Source: an uncultured Chryseobacterium sp.
Lineage (GTDB): Bacteria > Bacteroidota > Bacteroidia > Flavobacteriales > Weeksellaceae
Reading direction: 5' to 3'
NCBI GenBank assembly: GCA_913774355.1
Contig: CAJYGB010000003.1
Coordinates: 1 to 52,151 of the forward strand
Length of the DNA stretch: 52,151 bases
Made by a program: the position numbers and the translations under genes. Below the pieces are notes generated by a model, which saw only the letters and a program-made list of their open reading frames with translations, was not told the DNA's origin and did not search any database. Positions 41,904 through 52,151 of the stretch are shown one piece after another (the stretch's first letter is position 1; each line of letters starts with the position of its first letter).

Positions 41904-44900
41904 TTAGTTAAGATCTTCGAATTCTTTTTTAGAACCTACGATCACATTCTGATATTCCTTAAGACCTGTACCTGCAGGAATTCTGTGTCCTACAATTACA
42001 TTTTCCTTAAGACCGTTCAGATCATCTACTTTACCTGCTACTGCAGCTTCATTCAGTACTTTTGTGGTTTCCTGGAACGATGCGGCAGACATGAAGGACT
42101 TGGTCTGAAGAGCTGCTCTTGTAATACCCTGCAATACAGGAGTTGCTGTAGCCGGTAAAGCTTCCCTTACCTGAACCAAAGCCTGGTCTTCACGTTTCAG
42201 CTTGGAGTTTTCGTCTCTTAGTTCTCTTGCCGTAATCATCTGTCCCGGCTGGAATACTTTAGAGTCTCCTGCGTCCACTACTACTTTAAGACCGAAGACC
42301 CTGTTGTTTTCTTCAAGGAAGTCATATTTATGCTCAAGAGCTCCTTCAAGGAACTGGGTATCTCCTCCATCTACGATCGATACTTTGGTCATCATCTGTC
42401 TTACGATGATTTCGAAGTGCTTGTCGTCGATTTTTACCCCCTGAAGACGGTAAACTTCCTGAATTTCATTTACCAGATATTCCTGAACTGCTGTTGGACC
42501 TTTAATTCTTAAGATATCGTCCGGAGTAATGGATCCATCGGAAAGCGGCGAACCTGCTCTCACAAAGTCATTCTCCTGTACGAGGATCTGGTTGGATAAT
42601 TTAACTAAATAAATTTTTCTTTCTCCAGTTTTGGCCTCAACGATAAGTTCTCTGTTACCTCTTTTGATCTTTCCGTAAGAAACTACCCCGTCGATTTCTG
42701 TAACCACCGCTGGGTTGGATGGGTTTCTTGCCTCGAATAATTCGGTAACTCTCGGAAGACCTCCGGTGATATCCCCTGCTTTTGCAGATTTTCTCGGGAT
42801 CTTGATTAAGACTTTACCGGCCTTGATCTTCTCACCATCATTTACCATTAAGTGGGCTCCTACCGGTAAGTTGTATGCTTTCTGTTCAACTCCTTTAGAG
42901 TCTACCACTTTCAGGGTAGGTACGGCTTTCTTGTTTCTGGATTCGGAGATTACTTTTTCTTCGAAACCTGTAGCTTCGTCTATTTCCAGCTGGAATGAAA
43001 TACCCTGAATAATATCTTCGTATTCTACCTTACCGGAAGTTTCAGCAATGATTACTGCGTTGTAGGCATCCCACTTACAGATCACATCCCCTTTCTTCAC
43101 TTTATCACCCGGTTTTACGGCCAATATCGATCCATAAGGTACGTTGGCTACCATCAATGGTGTTCTGGATTCGTTATCTGCCACCAATCTGAATTCCGTT
43201 GAACGGGAAACCACAACCTCAGCCGTGTTACCGTTTTCATCTTCAGAAGTAATGGTTCTGATCTCGTCCATTTCAACGATACCGTCTCTTCTTGCCACGA
43301 TGGATGGGTTTTCAGAAACGTTTCCTGCAGTACCCCCCTGGTGGAAGGTTCTCAACGTAAGCTGAGTACCCGGTTCCCCGATGGACTGTGCTGCAATTAC
43401 CCCTACTGCTTCACCCATGTGGATGGTTTTACCTGTGGCCAGGTTTCTACCGTAGCATTTTGCACAGATTCCTTTCTTCGCTTCACAGGTTAACGGCGAA
43501 CGTACTTCAACCGCTTCCAGTCCTGCTTCTTCAATTCTTCTGGCAAATACCTCGTTGATCACTTCATCAGCATTGATGATTAGCTCATCGCTTTCAGGAT
43601 CATAAATATTGTGTAGTGATACCCTACCTAAGATTCTTTCAGAGATTCTTTCAACGATCTCGTCATTTTTCTTAAGCGCGGTAACTTCCGTACCTCTTAA
43701 AGTTCCACAGTCATCCTCTGTAACGATAACGTCCTGTGCAACGTCTACCAATCTTCTCGTTAAGTAACCGGCATCGGCCGTCTTAAGAGCGGTATCCGCA
43801 AGACCTTTACGGGCACCGTGGGTAGAGATAAAGTATTCCAAGATCGAAAGACCTTCCTTAAAGTTGGCAAGGATCGGGTTTTCGATGATCTCCGCTCCGG
43901 TAGAACCGGCTTTCTGCGGCTTGGCCATCAAACCTCTCATCCCGGATAACTGACGGATCTGTTCTTTGGAACCCCTCGCCCCGGAATCAAGCATCATGTA
44001 TACAGAGTTGAAACCACCTTGGTCGGTTTTCATCCTGCTCATGATCATCTCCGTTAATCCTGCGTTGGTGTTCGTCCAAACGTCGATTACCTGGTTATAA
44101 CGTTCAGTATCGGTAATAAGACCCATGTTATAGTTGGCTCTGATTTCGTCTACTGTTTCAATCGATTGAGCAATCATCTGCTTTTTCTCAACAGGAACTA
44201 CAATGTCTCCCAATGAGAAAGAAAGACCTCCTTTGAATGCGTTTGAATACCCTAAGTCTTTCATAGCATCCAGGAACTTCACAGTTGTAGGGAAATCCGT
44301 ATCTGCAAGGATCTTACCGATAACATTTCTTAATGATTTCTTCGTTAAAAGCTCATTGATATATCCTACCTGCTTTGGTACAATCTGGTTGAATAAGATC
44401 CTACCTACAGAAGTTTCGATCAGTCGGGTTACGATCTCTCCGTTTTCTTTAACCGGAAGTCTACATCTTACTTTAGCATTTAAAGATACTCTTCCTTCCG
44501 CATAAGCGATTTCCGCTTCTTCAGGAGAGTAGAAGGCAAGACCTTCACCTTTCACTTTCATCTCTTCGGTAGAGCTTAATTCTTTGGTCATAAAATAAAG
44601 ACCAAGAACCATGTCCTGAGAAGGTACGGTGATCGGAGAACCGTTCGCCGGGTTCAGGATGTTCTGAGAACCCAACATCAGTAACTGCGCTTCAAGGATC
44701 GCTTCAGGGCCTAACGGTAAGTGTACCGCCATCTGGTCACCGTCGAAATCCGCGTTGAAGGCCGTTGTTACCAACGGGTGAAGCTGGATTGCTTTTCCTT
44801 CGATCATCTTAGGCTGGAATGCCTGGATCCCCAGTCTGTGAAGCGTAGGTGCCCTGTTCAGAAGAACCGGGTGGCCTTTCATCACGTTTTCAAGGATATC

Positions 44901-46169
44901 ATATACTACAGGTTCTTTCCTGTCGATGATTCTTTTTGCTGACTTTACGGTTTTTACAATTCCTCTTTCAATCAGTTTTCTGATGATGAACGGTTTGTAA
45001 AGTTCCGCCGCCATATCTTTAGGAATACCGCATTCGTGAAGCTGTAAGTTAGGACCTACAACAATTACCGAACGCGCCGAGTAATCTACCCTTTTTCCCA
45101 ATAGGTTCTGACGGAAACGACCCTGCTTACCTTTCAATGAATCAGAAAGGGATTTCAACGGTCTGTTGGATTCAGATTTTACCGCAGAAGATTTTCTTGT
45201 GTTATCGAATAGGGAATCTACAGATTCCTGAAGCATACGCTTCTCGTTTCTCAAGATTACTTCAGGAGCTTTGATCTCCAATAGTCTCTTCAGACGGTTG
45301 TTTCTGATGATTACTCTTCTGTAAAGGTCATTTAAATCGGAAGTTGCGAAACGTCCACCATCCAACGGAACCAATGGTCTCAATTCCGGCGGGATTACAG
45401 GAAGCACACGCATGATCATCCACTCAGGCTTATTGATCATTCTTGTGTTGGCACCTCTCAATGCTTCTACAACGTTCAATCTCTTAAGAGCCTCCGTTCT
45501 TCTCTGTTTTGAACCTTCGTTGTGTGCTTTGTGTCTCAGGTCGAAAGACAATGCATCAAGATCGATTCTTTTTAACAGTTCCTCAACCGCTTCAGCACCC
45601 ATTTTGGCGATGAATTTGTTTGGATCAGAATCATCAAGATACTGGTTCTCGATCGGAAGTGTTTCCATGATATCAAGGTACTCTTCTTCCGTTAAGAACT
45701 CCATGTTTTCGAAATCAGAACCGTCTAATTTCTTAGCAATACCCTGCTGGATCACTACATACCTTTCGTAGTAGATGATCATATCTAATTTCTTGGAAGG
45801 AATTCCCAAAAGGTAACCGATTTTGTTCGGCAAAGAACGGAAGTACCAGATGTGCGCAATTGGAACTACCAGATTGATATGTCCGATTCTCTCTCTACGT
45901 ACTTTTTTCTCCGTAACTTCTACTCCACAACGGTCGCAAACGATCCCTTTGTAACGAATTCTCTTGTATTTACCACAAGCACATTCGTAATCCTTTACGG
46001 GACCGAAGATTTTTTCACAGAACAAACCGTCTCTTTCAGGCTTATGAGTTCTGTAATTAATGGTTTCCGGCTTAAGAACCTCCCCTCTCGATTCCTGAAG
46101 GATCGATTCCGGAGAAGCTAAACCGATGGTTATTTTATTAAATCTACTTGATTTATTTTTATTTGACAT
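41904..46169 (-). CDS. rpoC: DNA-directed RNA polymerase subunit beta'
   Basis: 1421 residues, usual Bacteroidota length. The N-terminal zinc site is seen in ECACGKYK and VCDRCGVEV. The Mg-binding active-site motif is [12 protein letters not shown], the bridge-helix/trigger-loop region is present, and a second zinc site includes [20 protein letters not shown]. '[19 protein letters not shown]' is the trigger-loop hallmark. No frameshift or truncation. It lies 84 nt downstream of rpoB, with a heptamer repeat and a hairpin in the gap. Confidence 0.98.
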   Translation of the reverse strand: MSNKNKSSRFNKITIGLASPESILQESRGEVLKPETINYRTHKPERDGLFCEKIFGPVKDYECACGKYKRIRYKGIVCDRCGVEVTEKKVRRERIGHINLVVPIAHIWYFRSLPNKIGYLLGIPSKKLDMIIYYERYVVIQQGIAKKLDGSDFENMEFLTEEEYLDIMETLPIENQYLDDSDPNKFIAKMGAEAVEELLKRIDLDALSFDLRHKAHNEGSKQRRTEALKRLNVVEALRGANTRMINKPEWMIMRVLPVIPPELRPLVPLDGGRFATSDLNDLYRRVIIRNNRLKRLLEIKAPEVILRNEKRMLQESVDSLFDNTRKSSAVKSESNRPLKSLSDSLKGKQGRFRQNLLGKRVDYSARSVIVVGPNLQLHECGIPKDMAAELYKPFIIRKLIERGIVKTVKSAKRIIDRKEPVVYDILENVMKGHPVLLNRAPTLHRLGIQAFQPKMIEGKAIQLHPLVTTAFNADFDGDQMAVHLPLGPEAILEAQLLMLGSQNILNPANGSPITVPSQDMVLGLYFMTKELSSTEEMKVKGEGLAFYSPEEAEIAYAEGRVSLNAKVRCRLPVKENGEIVTRLIETSVGRILFNQIVPKQVGYINELLTKKSLRNVIGKILADTDFPTTVKFLDAMKDLGYSNAFKGGLSFSLGDIVVPVEKKQMIAQSIETVDEIRANYNMGLITDTERYNQVIDVWTNTNAGLTEMIMSRMKTDQGGFNSVYMMLDSGARGSKEQIRQLSGMRGLMAKPQKAGSTGAEIIENPILANFKEGLSILEYFISTHGARKGLADTALKTADAGYLTRRLVDVAQDVIVTEDDCGTLRGTEVTALKKNDEIVERISERILGRVSLHNIYDPESDELIINADEVINEVFARRIEEAGLEAVEVRSPLTCEAKKGICAKCYGRNLATGKTIHMGEAVGVIAAQSIGEPGTQLTLRTFHQGGTAGNVSENPSIVARRDGIVEMDEIRTITSEDENGNTAEVVVSRSTEFRLVADNESRTPLMVANVPYGSILAVKPGDKVKKGDVICKWDAYNAVIIAETSGKVEYEDIIQGISFQLEIDEATGFEEKVISESRNKKAVPTLKVVDSKGVEQKAYNLPVGAHLMVNDGEKIKAGKVLIKIPRKSAKAGDITGGLPRVTELFEARNPSNPAVVTEIDGVVSYGKIKRGNRELIVEAKTGERKIYLVKLSNQILVQENDFVRAGSPLSDGSITPDDILRIKGPTAVQEYLVNEIQEVYRLQGVKIDDKHFEIIVRQMMTKVSIVDGGDTQFLEGALEHKYDFLEENNRVFGLKVVVDAGDSKVFQPGQMITARELRDENSKLKREDQALVQVREALPATATPVLQGITRAALQTKSFMSAASFQETTKVLNEAAVAGKVDDLNGLKENVIVGHRIPAGTGLKEYQNVIVGSKKEFEDLN

Positions 46170-46178
46170 TTGTTAGAT

Positions 46179-46230
46179 TTTAAATTTTAGATTTTAGATT
46201 TTAGATTAATTTCCGGATGTTTCTATCCGG
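46179..46230 (-). repeat. TTTTAGA heptamer repeats and hairpin in the rpoB-rpoC gap
   Basis: On plus, TTTTAGA occurs three times in tandem near 46186-46206, followed by CCGGAT-N6-ATCCGG (46213-46230). It could affect processing or translation of rpoC from the shared mRNA. Confidence 0.55.
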
Positions 46231-46253
46231 CATTGATAATTTAAAATTTAAAA

Positions 46254-49200
46254 TTATTCCTCTAGTCTTACGTCTAATCCAAGACCCTGTAACTCGTGAA
46301 GCAATACATTGAATGATTCAGGGATACCCGGTTCAGGCATCGATTCACCTTTTGCAATGGCTTCGTAAGTTTTTGCTCTACCAATCACGTCATCCGACTT
46401 CACCGTCAGGATCTCTCTCAGGATATTGGATGCTCCGAATGCTTCAAGAGCCCAAACCTCCATCTCTCCGAATCTCTGACCTCCGAACTGCGCTTTACCT
46501 CCTAACGGCTGCTGCGTAATTAATGAGTAAGGACCGATTGAACGGGCGTGCATCTTATCATCAACCATATGCCCCAGTTTCAGCATGTAGATTACCCCTA
46601 CGGTAGCTGCCTGCGTAAATCTTTCTCCGGTACCACCGTCATAAAGATAAGTATGACCGAATTTAGGAAGACCTGCTTTCTCAGTATATTCAGTAATCTG
46701 GTCAAGGCTTGCTCCGTCGAAGATCGGCGTGGCAAACTTCAATCCTAATTTCTGACCTGCCCATCCAAGAACGGTTTCATAGATCTGTCCGATGTTCATA
46801 CGGGAAGGTACCCCAAGCGGGTTCAGTACGATGTCTACCGGTGTTCCGTCTTCAAGGAACGGCATATCTTCTTCACGAACGATTCTCGAAACGATACCCT
46901 TGTTACCGTGACGTCCTGCCATTTTATCCCCTACGTTCAGTTTACGTTTCTTAGCGATGTACACTTTAGCAAGTTTCATGATACCTGCAGGTAGTTCGTC
47001 TCCGATGGAGATCGCAAACTTCTCACGGTTTTTAACCCCCTGGATATCGTTGTACTTGATTTTGTAGTTGTGGATCAACTGCTTGATCAATTCATTTTTA
47101 TCTGCATCAACCGTCCAGTCTGAACCGCTAACGTTTACGTAATCTTCAACAGAAGTCAATAACTTATGAGTAAACTTCACCCCTTTGCCGATAATTTCTT
47201 CATCAAGGTCATTTTTAACCCCCTGAGAAGTTTTACCGCTTACGAGTGTATTTAATTTTTCAATTAAAGTATTTCTCAACTCATCAAACTTAGCTTTGTA
47301 AGTGTTTTCAATTTCTTCAAGCTTAAGTTTTTCTTCCGTTCTTTTCTTTTTGTCTTTGATGTTTCTGGAGAACAATTTCTTATTGATCACCACTCCTCTT
47401 AGTGAAGAGTCTGCTTTCAATGAAGCATCTTTCACATCACCGGCTTTATCACCGAAGATCGCTCTAAGAAGTTTTTCTTCCGGAGTCGGGTCGGATTCCC
47501 CTTTCGGAGTAATCTTACCGATCATAATATCACCAGGCTTCACTTCAGCCCCGATTCTGATCATCCCGTTTTCATCAAGATCCTTGGTTGCTTCTTCGGA
47601 TACGTTCGGAATATCTGCCGTAAGTTCTTCCATACCCAGTTTGGTATCACGAACCTCAAGAGAATATTCATCCACGTGGATGGAAGTAAACCAGTCTTCA
47701 CGAACTACTTTTTCGTTGATTACGATCGCATCCTCGAAGTTGTATCCTTTCCAAGGCATGAACGCAACCACCAGGTTTCTACCAAGGGCCAATTCTCCTT
47801 TTTCAGTAGCATACCCGTCGCAAAGCACCTGTCCTTTTTCTACCACATCTCCAACTCTTACGTTTGGTCTCAGGGTAATGGTTGTACTCTGGTTGGTTTT
47901 TCTGAACTTAGTCAGGTTATATGTTTTTGTAGCGGACTCGAATTGTACTAAATCTTCGTCTTCGCTTCTTTCGTACTTAATAACGATTCTGTCGGCATCC
48001 ACATACTCTACCGTACCGGTACCTTCAGCATTGATCAAAATTCTTGAATCTCTTGCTACCTGCTGTTCAAGCCCTGTCCCAACGATCGGAGCCTGCGGCT
48101 TCAATAACGGAACGGCCTGACGCATCATGTTGGATCCCATTAGGGCACGGTTCGCATCATCATGCTCCAGGAACGGAATCAGTGAAGCGGAAATACCGGA
48201 AATCTGGTTCGGTGCTACGTCGATAAGGTCTACCTGGTTAGGCTCCACTACCGGATAATCACCATCCAGTCTTGCAATAATCCTGTCGGTTTCGAATTCT
48301 CCGCTGTCGCTCAACTCAACGTTGGCCTGAGCAATTACTTTAGATTCTTCATCTTCAGCATTTAAATAGATCGGATCTGCCGAAAGTTCGATTTTACCGT
48401 TTTCTACTTTTCTGTATGGCGTTTCGATGAAACCAAGTCTGTTAATTTTAGCATAAATCCCTAAAGAAGAGATCAAACCGATGTTCGGTCCTTCCGGAGT
48501 TTCGATCGGACAGATTCTTCCGTAGTGGGTATGGTGAACGTCACGCACCTCGAAACCTGCTCTTTCTCTTGATAAACCTCCAGGCCCTAATGCAGATAAT
48601 CTTCTCTTGTGAGTGATCTCCGACAATGGGTTGGTCTGATCCATGAACTGGGAAAGCTGGTTGGTCCCGAAGAAGGAATTGATCACCGACGTTAATGTCT
48701 TTGCGTTCACAAGATCAAGCGGAGTAAAGATTTCGTTATCTCTAACATTCATTCTCTCCTTAATAGTTCTTGCAATTCTTGAAAGACCTACACCGAACTG
48801 TCCTGCCAACTGTTCACCAACGGTTTTAATCCTTCTGTTGGATAAGTGGTCGATATCATCAACATCCGTTTTTGAGTTTACCAGCTCGATCAAGTGTCTT
48901 ACAATCGCGATGATATCTTCTTTGGTAAGAACTTCGGTTGTTGTAGGAATATTCAGGCTTAACTTTTTGTTTAGTCTGTAACGTCCTACTTCACCTAATG
49001 AATATCTTTGCTCGGAGAAGAATAATTTTTCAATGATTCCTCTTGCGGTTTCCTCATCTGGCGGATCTGCATTTCTTAGCTGACGGTAGATATATTCCAC
49101 CGCTTCTTTTTCAGAGTTGGTAGGGTCTTTCTGTAAGGTATTCTGGATAATAGAGAACTCGTTGCTGTTTTCTTTGTGAATCAAAATAGATTTCACGCCA

Positions 49201-50075
49201 GCATCAAGAATAAGATCCAAATGTTCTTTTTCAAGAATGGTTTCTCTATCCAGGATAATCTCGTTTCTTTCGATAGAAACTACCTCTCCTGTATCTTCAT
49301 CTACGAAATCTTCGAACCAGGTGTTCAAAACTCTCGCAGCCAATGTTCTTCCTTCTACTTTTTTAAGAGCAGCCTTAGAAACTTTCACTTCTTCAGCAAG
49401 GTCGAAGATCTGAAGGATGTCCTTATCAGATTCGTAACCGATGGCTCTTAATAAGGTGGTTAACGGTAATTTTTTCTTACGGTCGATATACGCGTACATT
49501 ACGCTGTTGATATCGGTTGTAAATTCCATCCAGGATCCTTTGAAAGGAATGATTCTGGAATAGTAAAGTTTGGTTCCGTTGGCGTGGTAAGTCTGTCCGA
49601 AGAATACACCGGGTGAACGGTGCAACTGCGTAACGATTACCCTTTCAGCACCGTTGATGATGAAAGATCCGCTAGGCGTCATGTAAGGAACCGGGCCTAA
49701 ATATACATCCTGAACCACGGTCTGGAAATCCTCGTGCTCCGGGTCTGTACAATACAATTTAAGTCTCGCTTTAAGAGGCACAGAATATGTTAATCCTCTT
49801 TCCACACACTCATCGATTGAATAACGTGGAGAATCTACCAGATAATCCAGGAATTCCAATACGAATTGGTTTCTGGAATCCGTAATTGGGAAATTTTCCT
49901 GAAAAGTCTTGTAAAGACCCTCATCTCTTCTATCTTCAGGTAGCGTATCAAGCTGGAAAAACTCAGAGAAAGACTCGATCTGGATATCCAGGAAGTCCGG
50001 CGTGATGATTTTTCCTTTCGCTGAAGAGAAATTTACTCTCTGATTTCCCCTAGTTGTAGGTGTTGTTTTACTCAT
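46254..50075 (-). CDS. rpoB: DNA-directed RNA polymerase subunit beta
   Basis: 1273 residues, usual Bacteroidota length. The rifampicin-binding cluster near residues 470-500 reads [20 protein letters not shown] then LSALGPGGL, keeping the Asp, His and Ser at the main resistance positions, so no common rifampicin-resistance change is visible. Other family signatures include '[20 protein letters not shown]' and '[10 protein letters not shown]'. Together with rpoC and DUF3467 it forms an operon. Ribosomal protein genes rplJ/rplL, normally just upstream, are absent in this window; instead a long leader and a secreted-protein gene lie there. Confidence 0.98.
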   Translation of the reverse strand: MSKTTPTTRGNQRVNFSSAKGKIITPDFLDIQIESFSEFFQLDTLPEDRRDEGLYKTFQENFPITDSRNQFVLEFLDYLVDSPRYSIDECVERGLTYSVPLKARLKLYCTDPEHEDFQTVVQDVYLGPVPYMTPSGSFIINGAERVIVTQLHRSPGVFFGQTYHANGTKLYYSRIIPFKGSWMEFTTDINSVMYAYIDRKKKLPLTTLLRAIGYESDKDILQIFDLAEEVKVSKAALKKVEGRTLAARVLNTWFEDFVDEDTGEVVSIERNEIILDRETILEKEHLDLILDAGVKSILIHKENSNEFSIIQNTLQKDPTNSEKEAVEYIYRQLRNADPPDEETARGIIEKLFFSEQRYSLGEVGRYRLNKKLSLNIPTTTEVLTKEDIIAIVRHLIELVNSKTDVDDIDHLSNRRIKTVGEQLAGQFGVGLSRIARTIKERMNVRDNEIFTPLDLVNAKTLTSVINSFFGTNQLSQFMDQTNPLSEITHKRRLSALGPGGLSRERAGFEVRDVHHTHYGRICPIETPEGPNIGLISSLGIYAKINRLGFIETPYRKVENGKIELSADPIYLNAEDEESKVIAQANVELSDSGEFETDRIIARLDGDYPVVEPNQVDLIDVAPNQISGISASLIPFLEHDDANRALMGSNMMRQAVPLLKPQAPIVGTGLEQQVARDSRILINAEGTGTVEYVDADRIVIKYERSEDEDLVQFESATKTYNLTKFRKTNQSTTITLRPNVRVGDVVEKGQVLCDGYATEKGELALGRNLVVAFMPWKGYNFEDAIVINEKVVREDWFTSIHVDEYSLEVRDTKLGMEELTADIPNVSEEATKDLDENGMIRIGAEVKPGDIMIGKITPKGESDPTPEEKLLRAIFGDKAGDVKDASLKADSSLRGVVINKKLFSRNIKDKKKRTEEKLKLEEIENTYKAKFDELRNTLIEKLNTLVSGKTSQGVKNDLDEEIIGKGVKFTHKLLTSVEDYVNVSGSDWTVDADKNELIKQLIHNYKIKYNDIQGVKNREKFAISIGDELPAGIMKLAKVYIAKKRKLNVGDKMAGRHGNKGIVSRIVREEDMPFLEDGTPVDIVLNPLGVPSRMNIGQIYETVLGWAGQKLGLKFATPIFDGASLDQITEYTEKAGLPKFGHTYLYDGGTGERFTQAATVGVIYMLKLGHMVDDKMHARSIGPYSLITQQPLGGKAQFGGQRFGEMEVWALEAFGASNILREILTVKSDDVIGRAKTYEAIAKGESMPEPGIPESFNVLLHELQGLGLDVRLEE

Positions 50076-50704
50076 AAAACTTTTAAGAAAGGTTAAAAAA
50101 TATTTTGATTCATTAAAAAATATCAGAAAAGAACCGGCAACAGGGTTAAATGAAAAGGCAAAAGTGTTTTGGCGCTCACGAAGAACCTTAAACTTTTTAA
50201 CTCCGTCTTTGATTTTTCTCTAACTGCAACACTGGTATATCTTTTCACAGCGTAATGCAAAATATTTTTACTACTTTTGAGGCAGAACCGCCACCACATC
50301 TATAAAACAAGAAATCTCCTTCACGATCATGAAAGAGGTGATATTCAATATTTTATAGACATGTATACAATTATTCGCGCCAAAAGAGACTGCAAAGATA
50401 GAAAAATTTATTAATATATACAAATGTAACCACCTTGTTTCCAATATTTTTCTTTTACAGAAATGCAGTTGATTTTGAAAAATTCTGTTCTTACGCTTAG
50501 ACCTGTTTAAATTTTTATTTGATATTTTTTTATTGATTTCTTTTAAGGTACTTCAACCAAAATAAACAAAATTTACTTATTTAGCGTCAAGAAATCTCTA
50601 GATTTGTCGTGGTTAAATTCAGTCTTTTCAGCTTTAAAAAATAAGAAATCAATATATTTTAGCATCAATATATTGATGCTTTGAAGAATAATGCCGGCCA
50701 TTTA
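50076..50704. other. Long region upstream of rpoB with promoter and possible structured leader
   Basis: About 630 bp without a gene. The predicted rpoB start site near 50388 leaves a leader of about 313 nt. In it CTATAAAA (50300-50307) can pair with TTTTATAG (50351-50358), enclosing a smaller TTCA/TGAA stem. Beyond 50425 it is plain AT-rich DNA. No riboswitch family that I can name. Confidence 0.55.
50393..50424 (-). promoter_or_regulatory. rpoBC promoter
   Basis: On minus, TTTG (50421-50424), a 20-bp spacer, and TATCTTTG (50393-50400): an exact -33/-7 pair. Confidence 0.75.
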
Positions 50705-51361
50705 TTATGTATTGTTTCCGGAACAGAGTAATTTATCATTATAAAAAAACAGCACGTTATCTGTAGGAGCATTCCAGTCTGCAATATGATGCCTGAATGC
50801 ATTGCGGAACCATGCATCTATACTGTTTTTTGTAGACGACTGAATAAGCATGGGCCCATTCTGCTGAATCTGCTGTGAAGAAAGATCTGCCGGCATAACC
50901 AATGCGATATGCCCCGGTTTGTGCCGGTCCGGATTTTGCGCACACGCTACGACAATATAGCCTTCATCAGCCATTTTCTGGGCTTCGGATAAAATATTCT
51001 TTACAATAGGATGCCATCCAAACTCTTTTGCCTTATCCGAATTCAACCATTTAACCTGAGCATTGGCAAGCAATTCCTGCTTATGTTCAGGCGGCCTCAG
51101 AATGTAAATTCCGCGGCGTTCACAGGCTGCTGCCACGAAAGCACTGCAGTGGGTCCTTATTCCAGAAACTGCATCAGGATCATCCGGCTCACCTGTCTCC
51201 CAGTTAATATGCTGCCCGGCCTGCCATTTCTGAAGGACATCCATCCCAAGATAAAAAGATTTCAGCTGTTTGCCACATTCTGCCATACGTAGGCTGTCTG
51301 TAGGCTTTCCGTGACACAGTAAGGAAATAAAGAATAGCAGAATAAAACAGAATTTTTTCAT
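50705..51361 (-). CDS. Secreted NlpC/P60-like cysteine hydrolase candidate
   Basis: 218 residues from ATG 51361, with a signal peptide (...LLCHGKP). A cysteine in THCSAFVAAAC and a histidine in KPGHIALVMP, about 90 residues later, have the order and surroundings of NlpC/P60-like papain-fold amidases, which cut peptidoglycan peptides. The overall sequence is not one I can place in a named family, so the call rests on this dyad. An upstream in-frame start would bury the signal peptide and was rejected. It has its own transcription unit, since a terminator at 51472-51514 lies before it. Confidence 0.5.
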   Translation of the reverse strand: MKKFCFILLFFISLLCHGKPTDSLRMAECGKQLKSFYLGMDVLQKWQAGQHINWETGEPDDPDAVSGIRTHCSAFVAAACERRGIYILRPPEHKQELLANAQVKWLNSDKAKEFGWHPIVKNILSEAQKMADEGYIVVACAQNPDRHKPGHIALVMPADLSSQQIQQNGPMLIQSSTKNSIDAWFRNAFRHHIADWNAPTDNVLFFYNDKLLCSGNNT

Positions 51362-51471
51362 GCCTGTATGTTTAATTTGTTGAAAATAGTTGATCCGCAG
51401 CATTACACCGTATTCCCTGTTCTTAGAACAGAAAGCATCTTAAAGGTTAAATCGGATTTATGAATTTATAC

Positions 51472-51514
51472 AAAAAAAGACTAAAGATCCGGATCGCTCC
51501 TTCCCTTTAGTCTT
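51472..51514 (-). terminator. Intrinsic terminator of the gene at 51585-52106
   Basis: A perfect 10-bp stem AAGACTAAAG/CTTTAGTCTT with an 18-nt loop, followed on minus by TTTTTTTG. Confidence 0.85.
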
Positions 51515-51584
51515 ATATCAATTATTGTCATTTTTACGGAAACATTGAGAATCCGCTTCTCTGTACTTGTTTACTTTCTGAACA

Positions 51585-52106
51585 TTACAAAGGTTTCCAG
51601 AAAGACCATACCGTCCCGTTGAATACGGCAAGCTGGTGCTTAACCGTATCATACACCATCATCCCTGCAGAAGGGTTGATGATATTCAGGTGCGGGCTGG
51701 CCACTTTTGGCAATACCATCGCTTTGTTGGTATCCTTTAATACAAGGATTCCCGGAGTTGTGTCCGAAGCACCGCCTGTCCCGATGACCATTTTGGCACC
51801 CGGAAGCTCTACCTTGGAAGCCTGAAGTACCGTATCCACCACTCCCGTAGCGTCCACCGTGAGATCAGACCATGAACCCGATTTCAGGTATTTTACTTTT
51901 TTATCCGCGATGTCATAGATAAGGGTACCGTCCACCGCTCCGATTACCGAAGCTGCTGAAGTGACCCAAGGTAGAATAATCCCCCTGTTTCCACTGCCGA
52001 ATTCCAAAGATACCGAAGCATTGCTCACCGATGTTTTACCGATAGCTACCTGGGAAAAACCCGATGTAAACAACAGTAAAGAAAATATATTGATTGCTTT
52101 TTTCAT
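51585..52106 (-). CDS. Secreted hypothetical protein
   Basis: 173 residues with a signal peptide (...SGFSQ). The body has two similar segments: 'GNRGIILPWVTSA...GTLIYDIADKKVKYL..GSWSDL' and 'TNKAMVLPKV...AGMMVYDTVKHQLAVFNGTVWSF'. I read this as a duplicated module common to secreted Flavobacteriia proteins that describe 'YD...K....Y..G.W' repeats; function unknown. No sorting domain. Complete at both ends, with an AT-rich upstream region reaching the window edge. Confidence 0.7.
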   Translation of the reverse strand: MKKAINIFSLLLFTSGFSQVAIGKTSVSNASVSLEFGSGNRGIILPWVTSAASVIGAVDGTLIYDIADKKVKYLKSGSWSDLTVDATGVVDTVLQASKVELPGAKMVIGTGGASDTTPGILVLKDTNKAMVLPKVASPHLNIINPSAGMMVYDTVKHQLAVFNGTVWSFWKPL

Positions 52107-52151
52107 TTTTTTAAAATTTAAATTTCTGTTTACTTAATTTAAATATTAATC

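Noticed and set aside
47302..48120. Long plus-strand frame inside rpoB
   Set aside because: Serine/leucine-rich antisense shadow of a highly biased gene; similar shadows lie across rpoC.
50272..50279. Plus-strand TACTTTTG matching the -7 consensus upstream of rpoB
   Set aside because: No -33 element and no plus-strand gene or recognisable RNA downstream for more than 400 bp.

Overview
The window looks like chromosome of a Flavobacteriia/Weeksellaceae bacterium, most likely Chryseobacterium or a close relative. The grounds are: three secreted proteins with C-terminal type IX secretion (T9SS) sorting domains, TonB-dependent receptors, families typical of Bacteroidota (DUF3467 after rpoC, DUF5777, DUF3575), many promoters fitting the Bacteroidota consensus TTG-N17-23-TAnnTTTG, and an RpoB/RpoC pair of Bacteroidota size. 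I saw no tRNA, rRNA or CRISPR array.

Layout. 1-123: the 5' end of an IS3-family transposase gene, cut by the window edge. 266-7383: a small AhpD-like protein, a T9SS-secreted protein, a TonB-dependent receptor, a DUF3575 barrel, small hypotheticals and a CPBP membrane protease. 7517-17736: housekeeping and metabolism (ABC exporter, truA, lpxK, purine nucleoside phosphorylase, thioredoxin-like lipoprotein, dinB, cytosolic alpha-amylase, type B carboxylesterase). 17779-25588: a visibly AT-richer accessory block. It holds a protein whose C-terminus resembles AcrVA2-like domains, a three-gene cassette (a 1221-residue unrecognised protein, a predicted metal-dependent phospholipase C/nuclease-like protein, and a small membrane protein) and a YhcG/DUF1016 PDDEXK nuclease. 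No integrase is visible.

25838-30819: an AraC regulator divergent from an alcohol dehydrogenase, an HxlR regulator divergent from an NmrA/QorB-like reductase, and a secreted nucleotide pyrophosphatase/phosphodiesterase. 31266-35059: a Crp/Fnr regulator followed by a five-gene envelope operon (DUF5777, c-type cytochrome, YceI, ankyrin, DOMON with T9SS tail). That operon's promoter carries an exact TGTGA-N6-TCACA dyad centred near -41.5. 35242-41329: a likely operon of a T9SS beta-propeller protein, two hypotheticals and a TonB-dependent receptor. 41512-50075: rpoB-rpoC-DUF3467. A predicted leader of about 310 nt precedes rpoB, and rplJL is not next to it. 50705-52106: a secreted NlpC/P60-like cysteine hydrolase candidate and a secreted hypothetical.

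The best candidate for an undescribed system is the cassette at 19082-24447. Its order (giant carrier-like protein, metalloenzyme, membrane protein) reads like delivery, effector and immunity, but that reading is inference. The best supported regulatory finding is the Crp-type class II promoter at 34307-34356.
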